Positions 23,792 through 37,400 of a stretch of 64,000 nucleotides of DNA are shown piece after piece (the stretch's first letter is position 1; the number at the start of each line of letters is the position of its first letter). The DNA is from Acanthornis magna. Its lineage: Eukaryota > Chordata > Aves > Passeriformes > Acanthizidae. Position numbers and translations under genes: made by a program. The stretch covers positions 7,437,001 to 7,501,000 of the forward strand of contig JAWUZG010000084.1 in NCBI GenBank assembly GCA_036785705.1. Direction: 5' to 3'. The notes under the pieces were generated by a model that was not told where the DNA came from, did not search any database, and saw nothing but the letters and a program-made list of their open reading frames with translations.

Positions 23792-26700
23792 TGGTGCTAA
23801 CAAAGCAACTGTGCAGCAGTGAATGAAAACCTATGTGGGCCAGGATGTATTGCCTGAAAAGCAAATGTAAAAATAAATCCCAGCAAATTGGAAAGGGATT
23901 GGGTGGACCAGCTGACCAACACAGAAGTGAGATTTTGCAGTTTACAGGCAGCCTTTCTGCATTAGAGGAACTGAGAAGTGTTTTAGTATCTCATTTACAT
24001 AACAAAGGAGGTACAGAATTAGCTTTGCATCCAGGGAGCTACACAAGCCTGTGATGGGGAGAAGTGTTGAGAGCAAAGATTGCTCTCCAGGCCCCTGTGA
24101 CAGCAGCCAGAAAATGCTGGAGCTCAGAGAGGTGTTCCATGGCCACTTAGGGCTGGCAAGATGCTATTCTCAGATGCCTCTTGCCTCTTTGCCTTATGCC
24201 AAACAAATTGTAAATAGCTGTTCTGCTTCTTCAGAATGTCCCACCAGAGAGAACCTTGTTTCTTGGCTCCTTGTCCTGCACTGCCTTTCATTTCCCAGGG
24301 GATGAAGTGGATTCCTCTGATACAAAGCCCCAGTGACAGTAAGTGGGAGCCTGATGTTATTTCTATTGAGGGGTTTTTCTGTGCAGCCCTTTCCGGAGCT
24401 CTTGGCAAAAGTGTTGTAGGTTTTGCTGGACCACCCTTGCTTACTGTGCTGCTTTCACTCTTCCTGCTGCAGCTGGCCTTGATTTCCACACAGGAAACTC
24501 TTTGTAAAGAAGAGCTAACTTGTGGTGTAAATAAGTAACTAAAGGAACTGATTATTTGGGATCTGCAAATTGTGTATTTCTCTGAGATATTACCAGGTAG
24601 ACAAAATGTCAACAGTCCCACCTGTGAGACATGCAGACATTTTCATCTGAATGAGAGAAGGACTCCTGAAGTGGCATTAGAGGAGGTTTGCATCAGAAAG
24701 GGGAATGGTACCATCATGTCAGCATTTATTTGTTGGTAAAAGCTGGCAATCTGGAAGATCCAGTATAGTTCTATGAACAGTGTATTGTTGGTTCTGGGTA
24801 TTTCATTTTTTTGTTAATACTGTTGGAAGGAAGGAAAGAGTAGTACTCTGAAAGGACAAAGAGGTCTGTGCTACAGCAAAGTTCAGGCCAGGCTGGTGCT
24901 TTATTTGGAAACGGAAAAGCACCTTCCCTTAGCTGTGCACAGCCCCAGGGCTGCACTCGGCACTCAGGGATGTGCTGCATTTGCTACCAAATGTCTCTCC
25001 TTCCCAAAAGCAGTTTCCCCGAGGGAACAGGGTAGGTAGGACAATATCCTGGTTGTAGCACCCCCAGGTGAGCTGCCAGCCCTGGCTGAGCACACACAGT
25101 CTGTAAGGATGCAGGGTGTCTTCAGCTGCCCCTGAGGAGATGCTCCAAATGTCTTTAAAACATCTGATATTTGGTGCAATGCAGGGTTAGCCATGCTGAG
25201 GTCCTGGTCCACATACAGAGCTCCCCACTGCCACTACCAATGCGAAAAGGAAACATAGAAACATATTCAAAGAAAACGTGCATGCAAGGAAAAGCAGGTT
25301 CCTTCCCTGCCCAGGAATTCTCAGCTTCCATTAAAAGTTGGCTTCAGTTCCCCGCAGAAAACATTTTATTCACCCAGGAAGGTGGTTGTAGGACTATGTA
25401 TTGATGTGATTCCTGGCTATTTTGTTCATTCTGGGGAAAAATTCTCTGGAAAAATGCAATGCTTGGGTTTCATTGCTGTGTTTCTTGACTTGGTGCAGCA
25501 TTTCTTCCCAAAAGTTGCAAAAAACTTTAGTGAGTAATGATGAATGAGAGACATAAAAAAAACCAAAAAAACCCCAGACCCCAGAGCCCCCAAACTTCAA
25601 GTAAGTGAGCTCAGTTCTCCTTCACAGAGGAACTGTGAGAATTATTCTTGTTTATTAAAAAGAAATTCTCATTGGAATGCAAATTTTGATTTTGATTATC
25701 TGTCACGGCCCGCTTTGAAGTTTTTCAGACAAAAATAAATATCTCCATAACAGAGAGGATTATAGTAGTCTTGTTTAGAATCATCTGACTAAGAGTGACA
25801 TCTAATCTCAGAATATATAAGGTTTTGAGGCCACAGAGACTTTGAAAGAGCTTGACTCTCTTCTGTTTTGTAAATTTTCTATAAATGGTTTAATAAGGTT
25901 TTTAGTTCAGCCCCCAAAAAACAAGGACTAAAACATATCCATCAACCATATTGTTGAAGAAATATAAAAGAGACATAATTCAATTTAAATAAAGCTGTAG
26001 CTAGGTTATATCATCCTTATCTCAGTAAAAAGTATTTTCTTTTACAATCCAAAATAAATAAATAAGTATCTGTGACTCGGCTTTGAAGGCTTCGCTTGGA
26101 TAAATCAGGTTTTGGCAGCTCTGTAATTCATGAAACAATACCTCTAGCTCCACTGGAATGGGAGTGGGATGTTTCAAGCTTTATGATTCTGTTCAATTCT
26201 GGAGCATTAATGGGGCTATTTGTAAAGAAAGAAATATAATGAGTTATCACAAAACACAGCAAGGACTCTAGAAAGGGCAGCCTCCCATCCATCACCCATT
26301 CTAGCGTATTCACAAAAGAACAGGGCGAGAAATCTTGTGAGGACGATGGGGAATTTTGCTTTTACTCTAACCTGACTTTCACAAATTGCGATGGGCCTGG
26401 AACATTATTTTCTTTACAAAATGACCCCAACCCGATCCTAAATTCAAAGTGTGAGTGTGTGTGACACAGGTTTTTTGTGGAGTTTTTTTTCTACCTTCCT
26501 TACTTTATGCTTTGAGAAGACATTTTCTTAATTAAGATTTATTTATGAAAATAAAAGTATTGTATTATTTTTATCTGATATAGAGGCTAATTCAGGATGC
26601 TGACATTGCCATATTTTCATGGCACCTGCTGGTAGGGCTATTAGTAAAGTTACCTGTCATTTCTGTTCTCCTCTATTTTGGAAGTTTATTACTAAGCCTT

Positions 26701-26979
26701 GAAAAGTTCTTATGGGTTCACACTGCCATGTGAGTTGGGAACCTGAGAGCAATTTTGTTTTGAACATTTTTAAATAAAAGGCAAACCTACACTGAGCTGT
26801 GGTTTTGGGATTTTTTTTTTTTAAATTTTTTTGTTTTTGTATTTTAAGTGACAGAAGCACAAATAGAACCAAAATCTTATCTGGTATGTGCTGTGATGTA
26901 TCTGCAATCCTGTCCTCTCTCATCACACTCAGAATTCCTAATGAACCCAAAGAAGGTTTTGAGTGAATGTGGTTTTTAA
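23792..26979. other. Unique noncoding sequence
   Basis: A 165-codon minus-strand frame (24124-24621) and a 100-codon + frame (24236-24538) overlap each other. Both look like chance in a GC-richer patch: neither has a domain, signal peptide with partner features, or splice support. An A/C-rich low-complexity patch lies at about 25553-25592. AT-rich, enhancer-like texture is present around 25640-26420. Confidence 0.4.
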
Positions 26980-27360
26980 GAAGGACTGAAGGTTTTGCCC
27001 CAAAGATAATGAGATAATTAATGCATTTCCTAGTGTAGTTCAGAGACGGTGAACAGCTCGGAGTAATGAAATGAAACACGCATACCAAAACAAAGGGCAC
27101 AGCAGGAAATAGTCTGAAGTACATGATAATCAATTTTCACATTATAAGCTTTTACATCTCTCCTTCCATATATCCCATTATAACAGGGCCTGTTGCTTAT
27201 TAAAAAGGAAATTGAGATGTCACTAGCTGTGGAAGAGCAGATCCTCAGGCAGTAGAAATCACTGCATGGAAGTCAGTCATGCCAGCTGTAGATCTGACTC
27301 GGGATCCTTTTGGTGTGATAAATCAGTTTTAATCTGAAATCTAGAAGTTTCACTCTTAAA
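26980..27360. promoter_or_regulatory. Conserved-noncoding-like block
   Basis: Unique block with GATAAT/TTAAT words ('gataatgagataattaatgc' at about 27006-27025) and a balanced non-repetitive texture through 'gggatccttttggtgtgata'. Regulatory function is inferred from texture only. Confidence 0.17.
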
Positions 27361-29486
27361 AATGTATATGTTTTGAAGGTTGGAAGACTAAGGAAGGATT
27401 TGAGCTTTAAAATGTAGATGCTCTTGCCAACAGCAGAAGATCTAGGAAGAGCAGAGAGTGTCCTGCCTTCTTCTGATGCTCAGGGAGTGATGCTGGAGTG
27501 GGACCCTTCCAAAGCGCCTTATTTACATACTCAATACTCCCCACAGGAGCATTTCTTTCAGTAGTATATTTCCAGTGCCTAGGAGTATCTCGGCTGGTAC
27601 CATCTGGCAGACATTGGCAAGGGGAAAAGGACCTTATAGCTCTCTCAGCTTGCCTGTGGGAGAAGTGGTCTATTATATACAGGGAGGTACATGAGGGAGA
27701 TACTGTTTTTGCAGCTGAAGTGCTTTTTCCATCTGACCACGGTAAAAACTTGTGAATTTCTTTCAGAGTCCAACGTCCTAAATATATGCACTAAGCCCTT
27801 TATAGAAAATGTAGCTCAAAGACCTGTACTGCAGCATCTCTCTGTGTGAGACCCTGTGAGCTGATGCCCCTTCTCTCCGCCTCAGGTTAAACCAGGAAGC
27901 AGAGGGAGGCATTCAACCACTTAAAGCAACACAAAGCTGTCCTGAAGAGTTTTAGCATTTAAATAAAGCACATCTGAGATGTGACCCTGTGCAGTGTTAT
28001 CTAGATGGTTTCATTCTAACCTTGCTTGGTTGTCCTCTCAGGATTAACATCAACTTTGTCCTTCCTTTTCTGTCAGCCAACAGGAAAAGCCAAACCATTG
28101 CAAACCTTCTCCCGTGACTCCAGTGCTTGCAGGACAGTGCTGAGGCTTTTGCTGTCCAGGGTGTGATTAGGTGGCGTGATCATTGATCTCCTGTCTCACA
28201 GAATTTCTGTAGATCTACAATCCTGACCAGTAAATTTTTCAGTGATGAGTCCCATGTGTTTTCCAATGAGAGAATTATTTTTAAACTTGGGCTTTATGGG
28301 ATTATGCTCTCTTACAGTATATAGGTATATCAAGATATACATGAGAAATGGCTCATGTGCTTTGACTCGTTAGCTATCCCCTTAACACTAATGAAAATAG
28401 TCTCAGCTATCGTTCATCAAGTTCATGGCTTCATAGAAGTAAAGGAAATTCACACATGAACTGAAAGGTTACAACCAAGTATTGAGCATGCTGCATCATT
28501 TTGAGACAGCAATTTTGCCATGTGCCGTGAGACCAAACGTGTGATAAAAATCAATGGGAAACACTGGGTTTCACTGCATCATGAAGCAGGAGTTGAGATG
28601 CCAGTGCACTGTGGTCTGTAGAGTTACTGGCAATAAAATGCTCTGAATGATTCTGTGTTTGGAACTCTGCAGAAGGATGCAACCTGTCTTCCACGGCCAC
28701 CAAGGCCTGCTGCTCTGGATGGCTGAGATGTGCTAAACTGGTTCTTCCTCCTTTAGAGCAGCAACATGAGATCTTATCTCCCTTCTTACTAATGCCAAAA
28801 GGCTACAGTTTTCAAAACTGTGAAATTATACAGGTTTTGAGCCTGTCAAGTATTGTACTCTATGTAGCTCATACTACCAGTCTTCATGCAGCAGTCTTTT
28901 ATTTTTGCTTCAGGAAAAAGAACATTGAGTTGCTAGTGGCAATCACCAAATTATTTACTGTCCATCTTTCCCTTCACAACTAAACAAGGTATATTGGAGG
29001 ATTTTTGCAGTTTTGCTACTGATACCATACTCAGTATAACCAGCTAAGACCAAATACAGATCTTTATTTTAGGGGCTCTCTTGCCCGCAGCAACTCGCTG
29101 ACCATTTTCCCAATCAAGGCATAAGGAGAAAAGGATTCAGTCATGGTACGGCATCGAAAGGGACTTAGAACAATAGTTGATCCTCTCCTGTGCCAGAGGA
29201 AATGGGGATGGCTCTGTTTGCCAGCAACCAGCCTTTTAGAGGTAAGGTTATAGAGGGTCTAAAATGCTTCTAGCTGCAGTGGCAGAAAAGTGAGGCCATA
29301 TGCTGAGCCACCTGGTCGTACAGAGGAGCTGCTTGTAAAGCCCCATGGCCAATGAAAGGAGATTGTTCAGGTGGCTTTGAGAAGGAGGCAGGCAGGATTG
29401 CTTTATACATTATACATTTCTCAGGCAGAGGAAGCATATTAAGCCAACTGAAGAGAGATTTCCAAGTCAAAGTTTTATCAGTCACT
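27361..29486. other. Unique noncoding sequence
   Basis: No gene seen. A block at 29091-29241 has a strong acceptor and donor but all three frames contain stops, so it could at most be part of a noncoding transcript. Confidence 0.45.
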
Positions 29487-29510
29487 TGTGTGTGTGTGTA
29501 TATATATATG
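29487..29510 (+). repeat. (TG)n(TA)n compound microsatellite
   Basis: Six TG units run directly into about five to six TA units. A typical compound dinucleotide repeat. Confidence 0.92.
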
Positions 29511-32179
29511 ATGCAACTTCTCCCCCTGTCCTTTGCTTTGGGAGAAGTTTTTCTCCTTTCACAAGTTTTGAGGTACTTTCAGGGCCATACAGAAAAACCT
29601 TGTGGGATAAGAAATGTAGACATTAAATGTAGAGGATATTCCACTTCCTTTGATTTATGAGGACTAAAATGTAAATTCTGACTGCAGCCAACATTTTGAG
29701 GTGATTGCATAGTACAGAGTGCCCTAGCTTTTTGCCCAAATGCTGGGGGACTGAAGCTTCTTAGAGACACTGTGTAGGAGTTGAGTCTAAATTGTTTGGG
29801 TTTTTTCCTTTCAGACTTTGATTGTCAGGGTTTTGAATCTGGCCTCCATTGTAGCCCTTGTGCTGTGACTGCAGAGATCACAGCAACGCTCCCAAAGCCA
29901 ACTTGAACAGCCCTTTGGAAATGTCCTGCTGTTTGGTGCTTTTCCAAACAATGCACAATGACTGAAATGGCTTTTTTCCCCAGTTCCTTGTCATGTGCCT
30001 CTGTCCCCTCCCACAGTACAACAGATTACATGGATGAGTGTGTTTGAAGAGGTGTTTTAGATAAGGTGCAGGTGGCTCACTGAACTCTGTGCTCAGGCAA
30101 AGGATGGCCCTTATAGTTAGAGGCTGGGCACTGCTCTAGTTTGTTAGGGACCAGGTGAGTTCTGACATGCACCAGGCTCAGACACAGCTCCACACCAAGG
30201 CCTTGCCACCTTCTGAAATCTCAATTCATGATCTAGACAAGCAGCACTTAATAAGCCTCATATATTTCCTCAGGGGAGGATTTCATCCTGGTCACCTGTG
30301 CATGCTCATTCCCTGCCCTTAACTGCTTCTCAAAGGGATAAAAACTACTCAGAAGCTCCTCTCAGACTCTGAATGTTGAACAGATGCTGCTGTTTCTCCC
30401 CTGCTCTCAGAATATTTGCCCCCCTGTTGTATGCATGCACACAGAGAGCACACATAATGATCAGCAAGAAAGCTGTGATGCAATCAGAAAGCAGAACTAG
30501 GAAATGCTTTTCAGCTATGTGGAGGAAAGGAGAGGTTAGAAGGAGCAATGCATGGAGCTGCTTCCTGAGGCATGGACAGTTTGCACTGTTCAAGGAGTGA
30601 CCATACTGTTCTTCCTGTAGCAGCAAAGAATGAATCTTTCTTGCAGTTTGGGGAGAAGTGGTGGTACCACTCAGCCTTCAGAGGAAGGAGGTCAACCAGA
30701 AAAAGCCTACTTGGGGTGCAATAGGGAAGAAAATCCATCTGTCTGAGTAGCCTTAATAGGGTCTGGGGACCTGCCACTCTGTCAGACTAATTCTTGGCAC
30801 AGGGCTGGTGTTGCCAAGAGCTCCGCTTTCCTTCTGTCTATTGTTGCAGGGAGGATAGAGAAGCGATAAAGGGCTGAGCAGGGCTCTGTGTAAATGGTCC
30901 TTCCTTAGCGTCTTTCAGTTTAGCTTTCACTTACTGAGGCCCCCAAAGTACTTAGCATGAGTAAAGTTTTCAAAAGCATGAGTAATTTAGGAGATTAAAA
31001 GGCATTTTCAAAAGTGTCGACTTTTCAAAGTGCCTAATTTCCAGCGACTTTCAATGAGGTTTGGGAATCTTAAATCATCTGGTTGCTTCAGTGAATGGCA
31101 CTGTTGATTGCAGCGTAATGCATTATCAGCTGGTATCCTGCTTGTGGCAGGGGTCAGTGCTGAGTGACTCTGAGCAGGGTGTACAAATCCCCATGGCTGT
31201 GCAATCCAGGGAATTCCATCTGCCCCTTCCCGGAGGTAGTTTTGAGAGCGCAGAGATCTTCTGAGTTTCTGGGCTGATTGCACAGGGATGCTGTGGGAGG
31301 AGCTCACTTAGTCTTTCTTTTAAACTGCGTGTGTTTTTGCCAGGTTTTAATAACAGGTGATGGATCAAGTTTTGCTCTTTTTCCCCTTTTCTTATTTTGT
31401 TGCATATAACTTTCTCTCATGTCTTTGTTCTGTGGTAGGAGGCTCTGTATATCTATGCATTTTTATTAACATATATACATATAATTTAACATATGAAAAC
31501 TCTTGGTGTAAAAATTGTAGGTTTCCTATGTGTGCCTTTGGTCTTTGAAAGGGTCATGTGAAGGACTAACTCAAAGCCCTTGCTGAATTGTAGGCTCACA
31601 GAGGGAGAGATGCACATGTTTAGGAGGAAGAAGGGCTCAGCATTTGCATTTGGATGCATGTCTTACGGCTTCAGAGCTCTTTAGACTCCCAAGTGGAGCA
31701 ACTTCGAAGTTCAAAGCGGTGTGATTTTTGGCAGGTTTTTTCCCTAAGACTTCTTCAGGGCATGAAATATTCTGCCCTCAGTGCATGTACATAACTCTCA
31801 TTGGCCTTAAAAGAAGTTACATGCCTACATCAAAGGAAGGATTTACCCCATAATGATTCATCGTGAGCCTGACAGGCAAACACAACAGTGGAGAGCTCAC
31901 AAGCCAAAGCTCCTGAGCTATGGGGATGGCAGAGTTCAGATCTCTGCCAATCAGCCACATTGCAGCTCTGATTTTCAGCAGTTTTTAATTTTTTAAATTG
32001 TTTTAGTCGGGATCAAACCACGTGTTATCCATCTGGTAGAAGAAATGGTAGGGCTCAAGCAGAGGAGAGAGCCCCTTTAACATCTTATGAGGGAGGTAAA
32101 CCAGGGTCAAATTAAATTATTGTCCTTTTTTCCTGGAAAGTGCATCTCCTTATCCCTGGTGCTACACTGGAAACACAGA
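29511..32179. other. Unique noncoding sequence
   Basis: No recognisable repeats or genes. Overlapping frames of 70-100 codons on both strands at 30345-30777 and 31008-31368 are mutually antisense shadows without coding character. Confidence 0.45.
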
Positions 32180-32600
32180 GCCATGATATTTTAAAGCAAA
32201 TTAGAAAATACCTTTTTATTAAATGTGATTGCAGAAAGTCCTGGGAAGGAATGTGTTAATGACTGGTGATTGAATGCAGTGGTTTGCAAGCTCTAAGCAG
32301 CTTTAGTGTCTCCTACCACAGCCCTGATTTAAAATTCATAAATGCTAATCCTCCATAATTTACGGTTTAAAAAGCAGCCCCACTCACAGGCCCTGTGGCT
32401 ACAGCTCTGTCAGAGTAATTATGCCGCCAAGCTGAAATTGGACTACTAACTGAGATATTAAACAGGGTAGGAAATCCTCTTCCCTGGCAGCCTACCCAAT
32501 TATTCCAAATAAGCAAACAGATTAGTGAGTAATTTTCCAGTTAAATCTGGTGATTGGTGCCAGAATTGTATGTTAAATATTCAGAAGTAAATAGATTAAA
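32180..32600. promoter_or_regulatory. Conserved-noncoding-like block
   Basis: One of the most enhancer-like stretches. It is unique, with an exact TAATTA core (32416-32421), further AATTAT/TTTAATT words, and GC-richer interruptions such as 'atgccgccaagctgaaattg'. It has no repeats and no open frame of note. The texture resembles ultraconserved noncoding elements near developmental genes. Alignment is needed to confirm this. Confidence 0.25.
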
Positions 32601-34479
32601 GATGAAATGTCCCCTTTTCTCAAGCTTAATTTAGTGTGTATATTAAAACTTTTTAGGGGGAAAAAAATCTCCATTGAAGTGCAATACGTTTGCTTTGAAA
32701 ACAGAACCTTTCCTGGCTTGTTTGCACTTGGGGCAGTGCGTTCATTAGCTGGGGCACGTTGTGCTGAGGGAACCTTGTGCCACATTAGACACAGTATCAG
32801 TCCTGCTGTTCCTTTATCCCCCACCTTGGAGGAGCCCTCCTGGGTGGCAGCGCTGTGAGACTGCACGCAGCCCTGCCGGGCACCATCGGGACAGCTTCTC
32901 GCCAGGGAGGTGGGATACAGGGTGCTGCCAATCCACCTCAGCAGGACAGTGAAGGGTCTGTAAAAATTAACAGTGAATATGGGCATTTCTCATTCATTCT
33001 GGGTCTTGAGGTGGGGGAGTCTTTTTTGTTTCTAATTTCTAAATTGTTTCTTGAATTCCCCCACTGATCTGCCCAGGTTGGTGTTTTTTATGTTTCCAAA
33101 CTCTCCTTGTAATACCGGGTTTCACTGGGACACAAAGTAGAGGGCAGATGGGGGCAAAAGGAAGGAAAACATGGACAGAATGCGCCACACACTTCTGTAC
33201 ACACAGCATGAGGCAGGGAAGAGAGCGGTCCAGGAGCACAGGCAGTAGGTCTGTCCCTCTGCTGCCCACACACCCCAGGCTATGTGTGCTCACCCCAAGG
33301 AGCTGACTCAAGGAGCTGTGCCCTAACTAGAGAGTCAGGCAGCCTTCAGCAGCTGGAGGGTGCTGCTCTGGACCTGAACCACTCCCAAAACTGGCTGTGG
33401 CTTGTGGCACCTCTTAGGGAGCAGGACCAGCACCTCTCCCCTGAAGGTCTTCGGGCAGTGTTTGGTGCATGGACCTGGGACTGGTCGTTTGCTGCAGGGA
33501 CTATGATAGTAGGGAAGCCCAGGTGGTGCACAGTGTGTTTTAGGACTCCGAACTTCTTTCTCAAAGTGAATCTGAAGGACATGTTTTTGCATTCATGGAT
33601 TAAAGCAAGGACTTGTACCTAATTGCTGGAAACATGCATGTACATTTCAATATGCAAGAACACTAAGGAGAGGGAAGCTGCATTTGAGGAACTGGACTTG
33701 TTTTAGCACCTGCTGGAATTTGCTTTGAAGTTGTTTCAAGGACCCCAAACACTACGAAGAATGTTTTATGCCATTTCTAGTGGGTTTTCTTTCCAGTTGC
33801 CAAAAGCTTACTCTGCTGAGGAAGTGAAGAGTCCTCTTAGTTGGCAAGTGAAGTGGAAGGAGCAGCACCTGCTTATCAAGAGATTGAGGTACAGGAGCCT
33901 TGGGGTCAAAGAGCTTCAGACCTTCTATGTTAGTTATGACTTGGTCTCTTGGGTGGCTGAGAGAACCAGTTCATTCTTAGCTCTGAGTTAAATATTTTCA
34001 ACTGTTTAAGTCATAATACATTCTCTAGAGTGATAATTGTAGAGTTTTTTGAGCTTGCCAACACTGACAGCCTTGGAATACAAGAGATGCATAATCTCCA
34101 TCCTTCCTGAGAAGTTCCAGGGTTTGGTGATGGGACCGGGCCCCTAAGTTGAAGAACTTGTTCACAAAAAAGCCAGCAGATGCTAGGCCTGACGGGCGAT
34201 TTAGATCAGCCCCTCTCATATCGGGGCACAGTGGGCCGAAGGAGGCAGAAACTTCCCAGCCATTGGCCCACGGATTTGCTTTTCCACTGGGAAGTGCAAA
34301 AGCTGCAAGTAGGTAATGCTGAACACATGCCTAGAAAGGATTAGCTGAACTCCTGCACATCCCAGAGGCTTTTTCTTCTGCTGCATCCTCCCTGGAGAGG
34401 CTTTTCCACCTCAGCCCTCTGCTGGAATGTGCCTTAAGGCATAATCGAGCTCATAAAAATTAAGTGGTGTGCAATCGTT
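32601..34479. other. Unique noncoding sequence, GC-richer
   Basis: The 32700-33650 interval is GC-richer than its surroundings, which explains the cluster of overlapping 60-137-codon frames on both strands. No domain, promoter or CpG-island-like density was seen. Confidence 0.4.
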
Positions 34480-34499
34480 AAAACAAAACAAAACAAAAA
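34480..34499 (+). repeat. (AAAAC)n short tandem repeat
   Basis: About four AAAAC pentamer units ending in an A-run. Confidence 0.88.
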
Positions 34500-37400
34500 G
34501 GCCCTAACTAAATTTTATTCAATAAATTCTCTAGAATCAATCCATTTATGTTTTTATTAATGTCAGAACTCACAGCATAGTTTTCCTTTCTGTGTTTCAC
34601 AAGGCTATAGGGGCTTTTGTTAGGTTTGAGTTTTTTCCACATCGCTACGCACAGCGACATTTTGGCTGGGGATCCAGGATAAGGATAGAGCCCTGTGAAT
34701 GCTAGGTAGTTAGTTACATAACACTAGATTTCTAATGTATACAACTTCTACCTCTCTGATAAGTTCACCCAGTAGTGCTAAAGATGTGTTTTCTTGTCTA
34801 TTTTTATACTAATGGTAACAAAATGGGAGAATTTGTGGTATCCTATCTGCACAGATCCTTACCATACACTCTCGCTGCCAGAATGCTGATGGTTCAACAT
34901 GCACTGCACATTTCAGACCTTCCCTGTATTGAGGGAGAGTTGTGAGTCTTACAGCTTCAAAGTACTCCAAATGTCAGTGCACTGCAAGTATCTCGTGTCT
35001 CTTGTCTGCTGCCCTGTCCCTCTAACCCAGGGATTTTACAGTTTTTCTAAGTGTGATAGAAGTCACTTGAAGGATGTCATTCTCAGGCAGGTTTGTCAGT
35101 TGGGTCCTTCTTAGCAGAAGTCATTTGAGCCTCCTGCACAGTAAGACAAAATGTTTTCAGTTGGTTCCTGATTCTTTAAAATCTCTGTATGTATATTACC
35201 TTGAACTTGCCTGTTAGACCTTGTGTTCAGCCTGGGTTTATGTACATTTGGTTAATTGTTCTAAGGCCATTGTGAATTGTGAAAGGCCATCAAAAGGGAG
35301 CTAGAAAGTGAGTGAATGTGAAGGAAGGAGCTGGACACCAAAACTAACATGATGGAATAGGTCAAGTATACATTCACCCACTGTAGTTTCTATTCCTGCC
35401 TCTGTGAGTGGCACTTTCTGAAGACTCTGAGTGGTCTGGATTCATAGTTTTGCCCGTTTTACTCACCTACCCTTTAGTGAGTGAAGAACTTATTATTAGT
35501 CCCTGGTTTTGTTTATTCTTGATTCCCAGAAGCACAGTGCTTAGTGGCTGTTACCACTGAATTCTCTGTAGTAAAAATACTGACATTTGTGTCTGCAGAG
35601 TAGCCTATATACAGTCCTTTTTAAAAAAATTAAAATCTTTCTCATATGCTTTCTCAATGATATCCTGCTACAGTGAGTTCCAAAGGTTAATTATATGTTT
35701 TTCTCAAAGCTACTTCACTAATAGGGTCCTCAGGATGAGGGTTGCTGACCCTTTTAAGCCAGTGAACTAAAGCAAACAGCAAAACAACCCACTGAGGCTG
35801 TTAGTCTGTGGGTGGCTATTTGTCTTTCTCGGTTCCTTTTCATCAGGGCAACCTTCCTGAAAAGACAAGTAATCAAGCTTCCTCTCAAGAAGGTGACCAG
35901 ACAGTCTCTGCTGGCATCATGGAAACAGAGATGAAAGCAATGCTTTCTTTCTCGGCTATCCTAAGCATCAGTATTTTGGTTTTGAGAAGAGGTTGTGCCA
36001 CAATTACCTTTCCTCATTGCTGAGGTATTCCTTTCCTCATTGCTGCTCTCTGGTACCCTCCTGGAGAGGCCTGTACAGCCCTGCCCTGGTGGGCTCAGCT
36101 GAGGTTCAGCAGTGGCTGGGAGGCAAGCCTGAACTCTGTGTGGCCAGTTCTGTCCACAAATGCATTCCCACTTTGCTGTGTTTTAAATGCTTCTAAATGT
36201 GAATGGAAGTAAAAATCATTTTGGAAACTTGGAACATAAACGCCATGAAAAGGAGTTCCTTAAAGGAATGAAGAGCATATAATTTAATCTGTATTTGTAG
36301 CATTTAATCTTTTAAAACTGCTATCTTATGTATTTTATGTATCTGTTTCCCTGAAGAAAGCAGATAAGGGCATCCAGTGCTTCAGCAGCTCGTGCCAGTG
36401 AAAGTGAACCTGAAATGGAACACATGGTTGTAAATAAAATACAGTGGTCAGGACACACTCTCATTAGCTGAGGTGTGCCAATGACCCGGTGAGGATTTTA
36501 AGGGAGCCTTGCAGAAGGAGGGATCAGAAAGGGTTTCCATTCTCTCTGGTGGCATTACCTGGATGCAAGGACAGCTCAGCCCTTGTGGCACAGATGGTGC
36601 ATACAAGAGTGTGATTCTTGCACCCTTATCCTGGTTCTGTGTTCACAGGAGAAAGAGAAAAAGGTTTCTGGAATAGCTTTTCTGAACACGTGGCCAGCCT
36701 CAGCCAGGACCTCTGTCTCCAACATACATGATGTAAAAGACCATTCAAGAAATTATGTTTGTTACACTGAAGAGAGCAGCTTCATATTTCTCCTTGAAAT
36801 ACTCCTCTGGAGCACTGTTGTGTCTGAAGGCTGATGAGAACAGGTTCCAGGCTCATGCATTTCCCATTTAAGACATCCCACTGTCCACCTAGGAAAAGAA
36901 AGCAACTGGTAGTTCTGAATGACCACATAAATTTTATAAGAAGAGATGATATCTCTTCAATAACTGGGTCACAGACCATTTAGGGCACTACAGACTTCAA
37001 TCAGTGCCTTGAAATGTATTTATAAGCAAATAGAGCCAAGAGTGTTTTGTGCTATTAGGGCACTTCAGCAAATCACTTAAGCATTACTTAACACATGCTA
37101 AGTCTACTGCACCCAAGGCAAATTCTGGATATGATAAATTCTTTGTCCATAAAATGTCCCCCTCTGGATAATGCAGCACCACTTAATGCTTAAAGGTGAT
37201 TGTGTGTCTGTCTCAATGGGGAAAAAGAACTGGTAGTAGAGCCGTTGTGCAGTACCTGTATTGTTTGTGTGATTGGTCTGCTAAGTGCATAAATCTTAAA
37301 TGATAGAATTTTGTAATATACAGTATAACAATTGGCAAGTGTTGTACATTTATTTTCACAAGTGAGGGAGTGACCCATAACTCACATCCATCACAGTATA

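Noticed and set aside
24124..24621. 165-codon minus-strand open frame
   Set aside because: An overlapping frame of 100 codons is open on the other strand, there is no domain or splice support, and composition follows a GC-richer patch.
26657..27133. 158-codon minus-strand open frame
   Set aside because: Contains low-complexity lysine/asparagine runs from a T-run on the + strand, with no recognisable domain.
29150..29205. CR1-like wording ('gcatcgaaagggacttagaa')
   Set aside because: Only a short, poor resemblance to a reversed CR1 3' end; not enough to call.
29091..29241. 151-nt block with a strong acceptor ('ctctcttgcccgcag') and donor (GAG|GTAAGG)
   Set aside because: All three reading frames contain stop codons, so it is not a coding exon; a noncoding exon cannot be excluded without RNA evidence.
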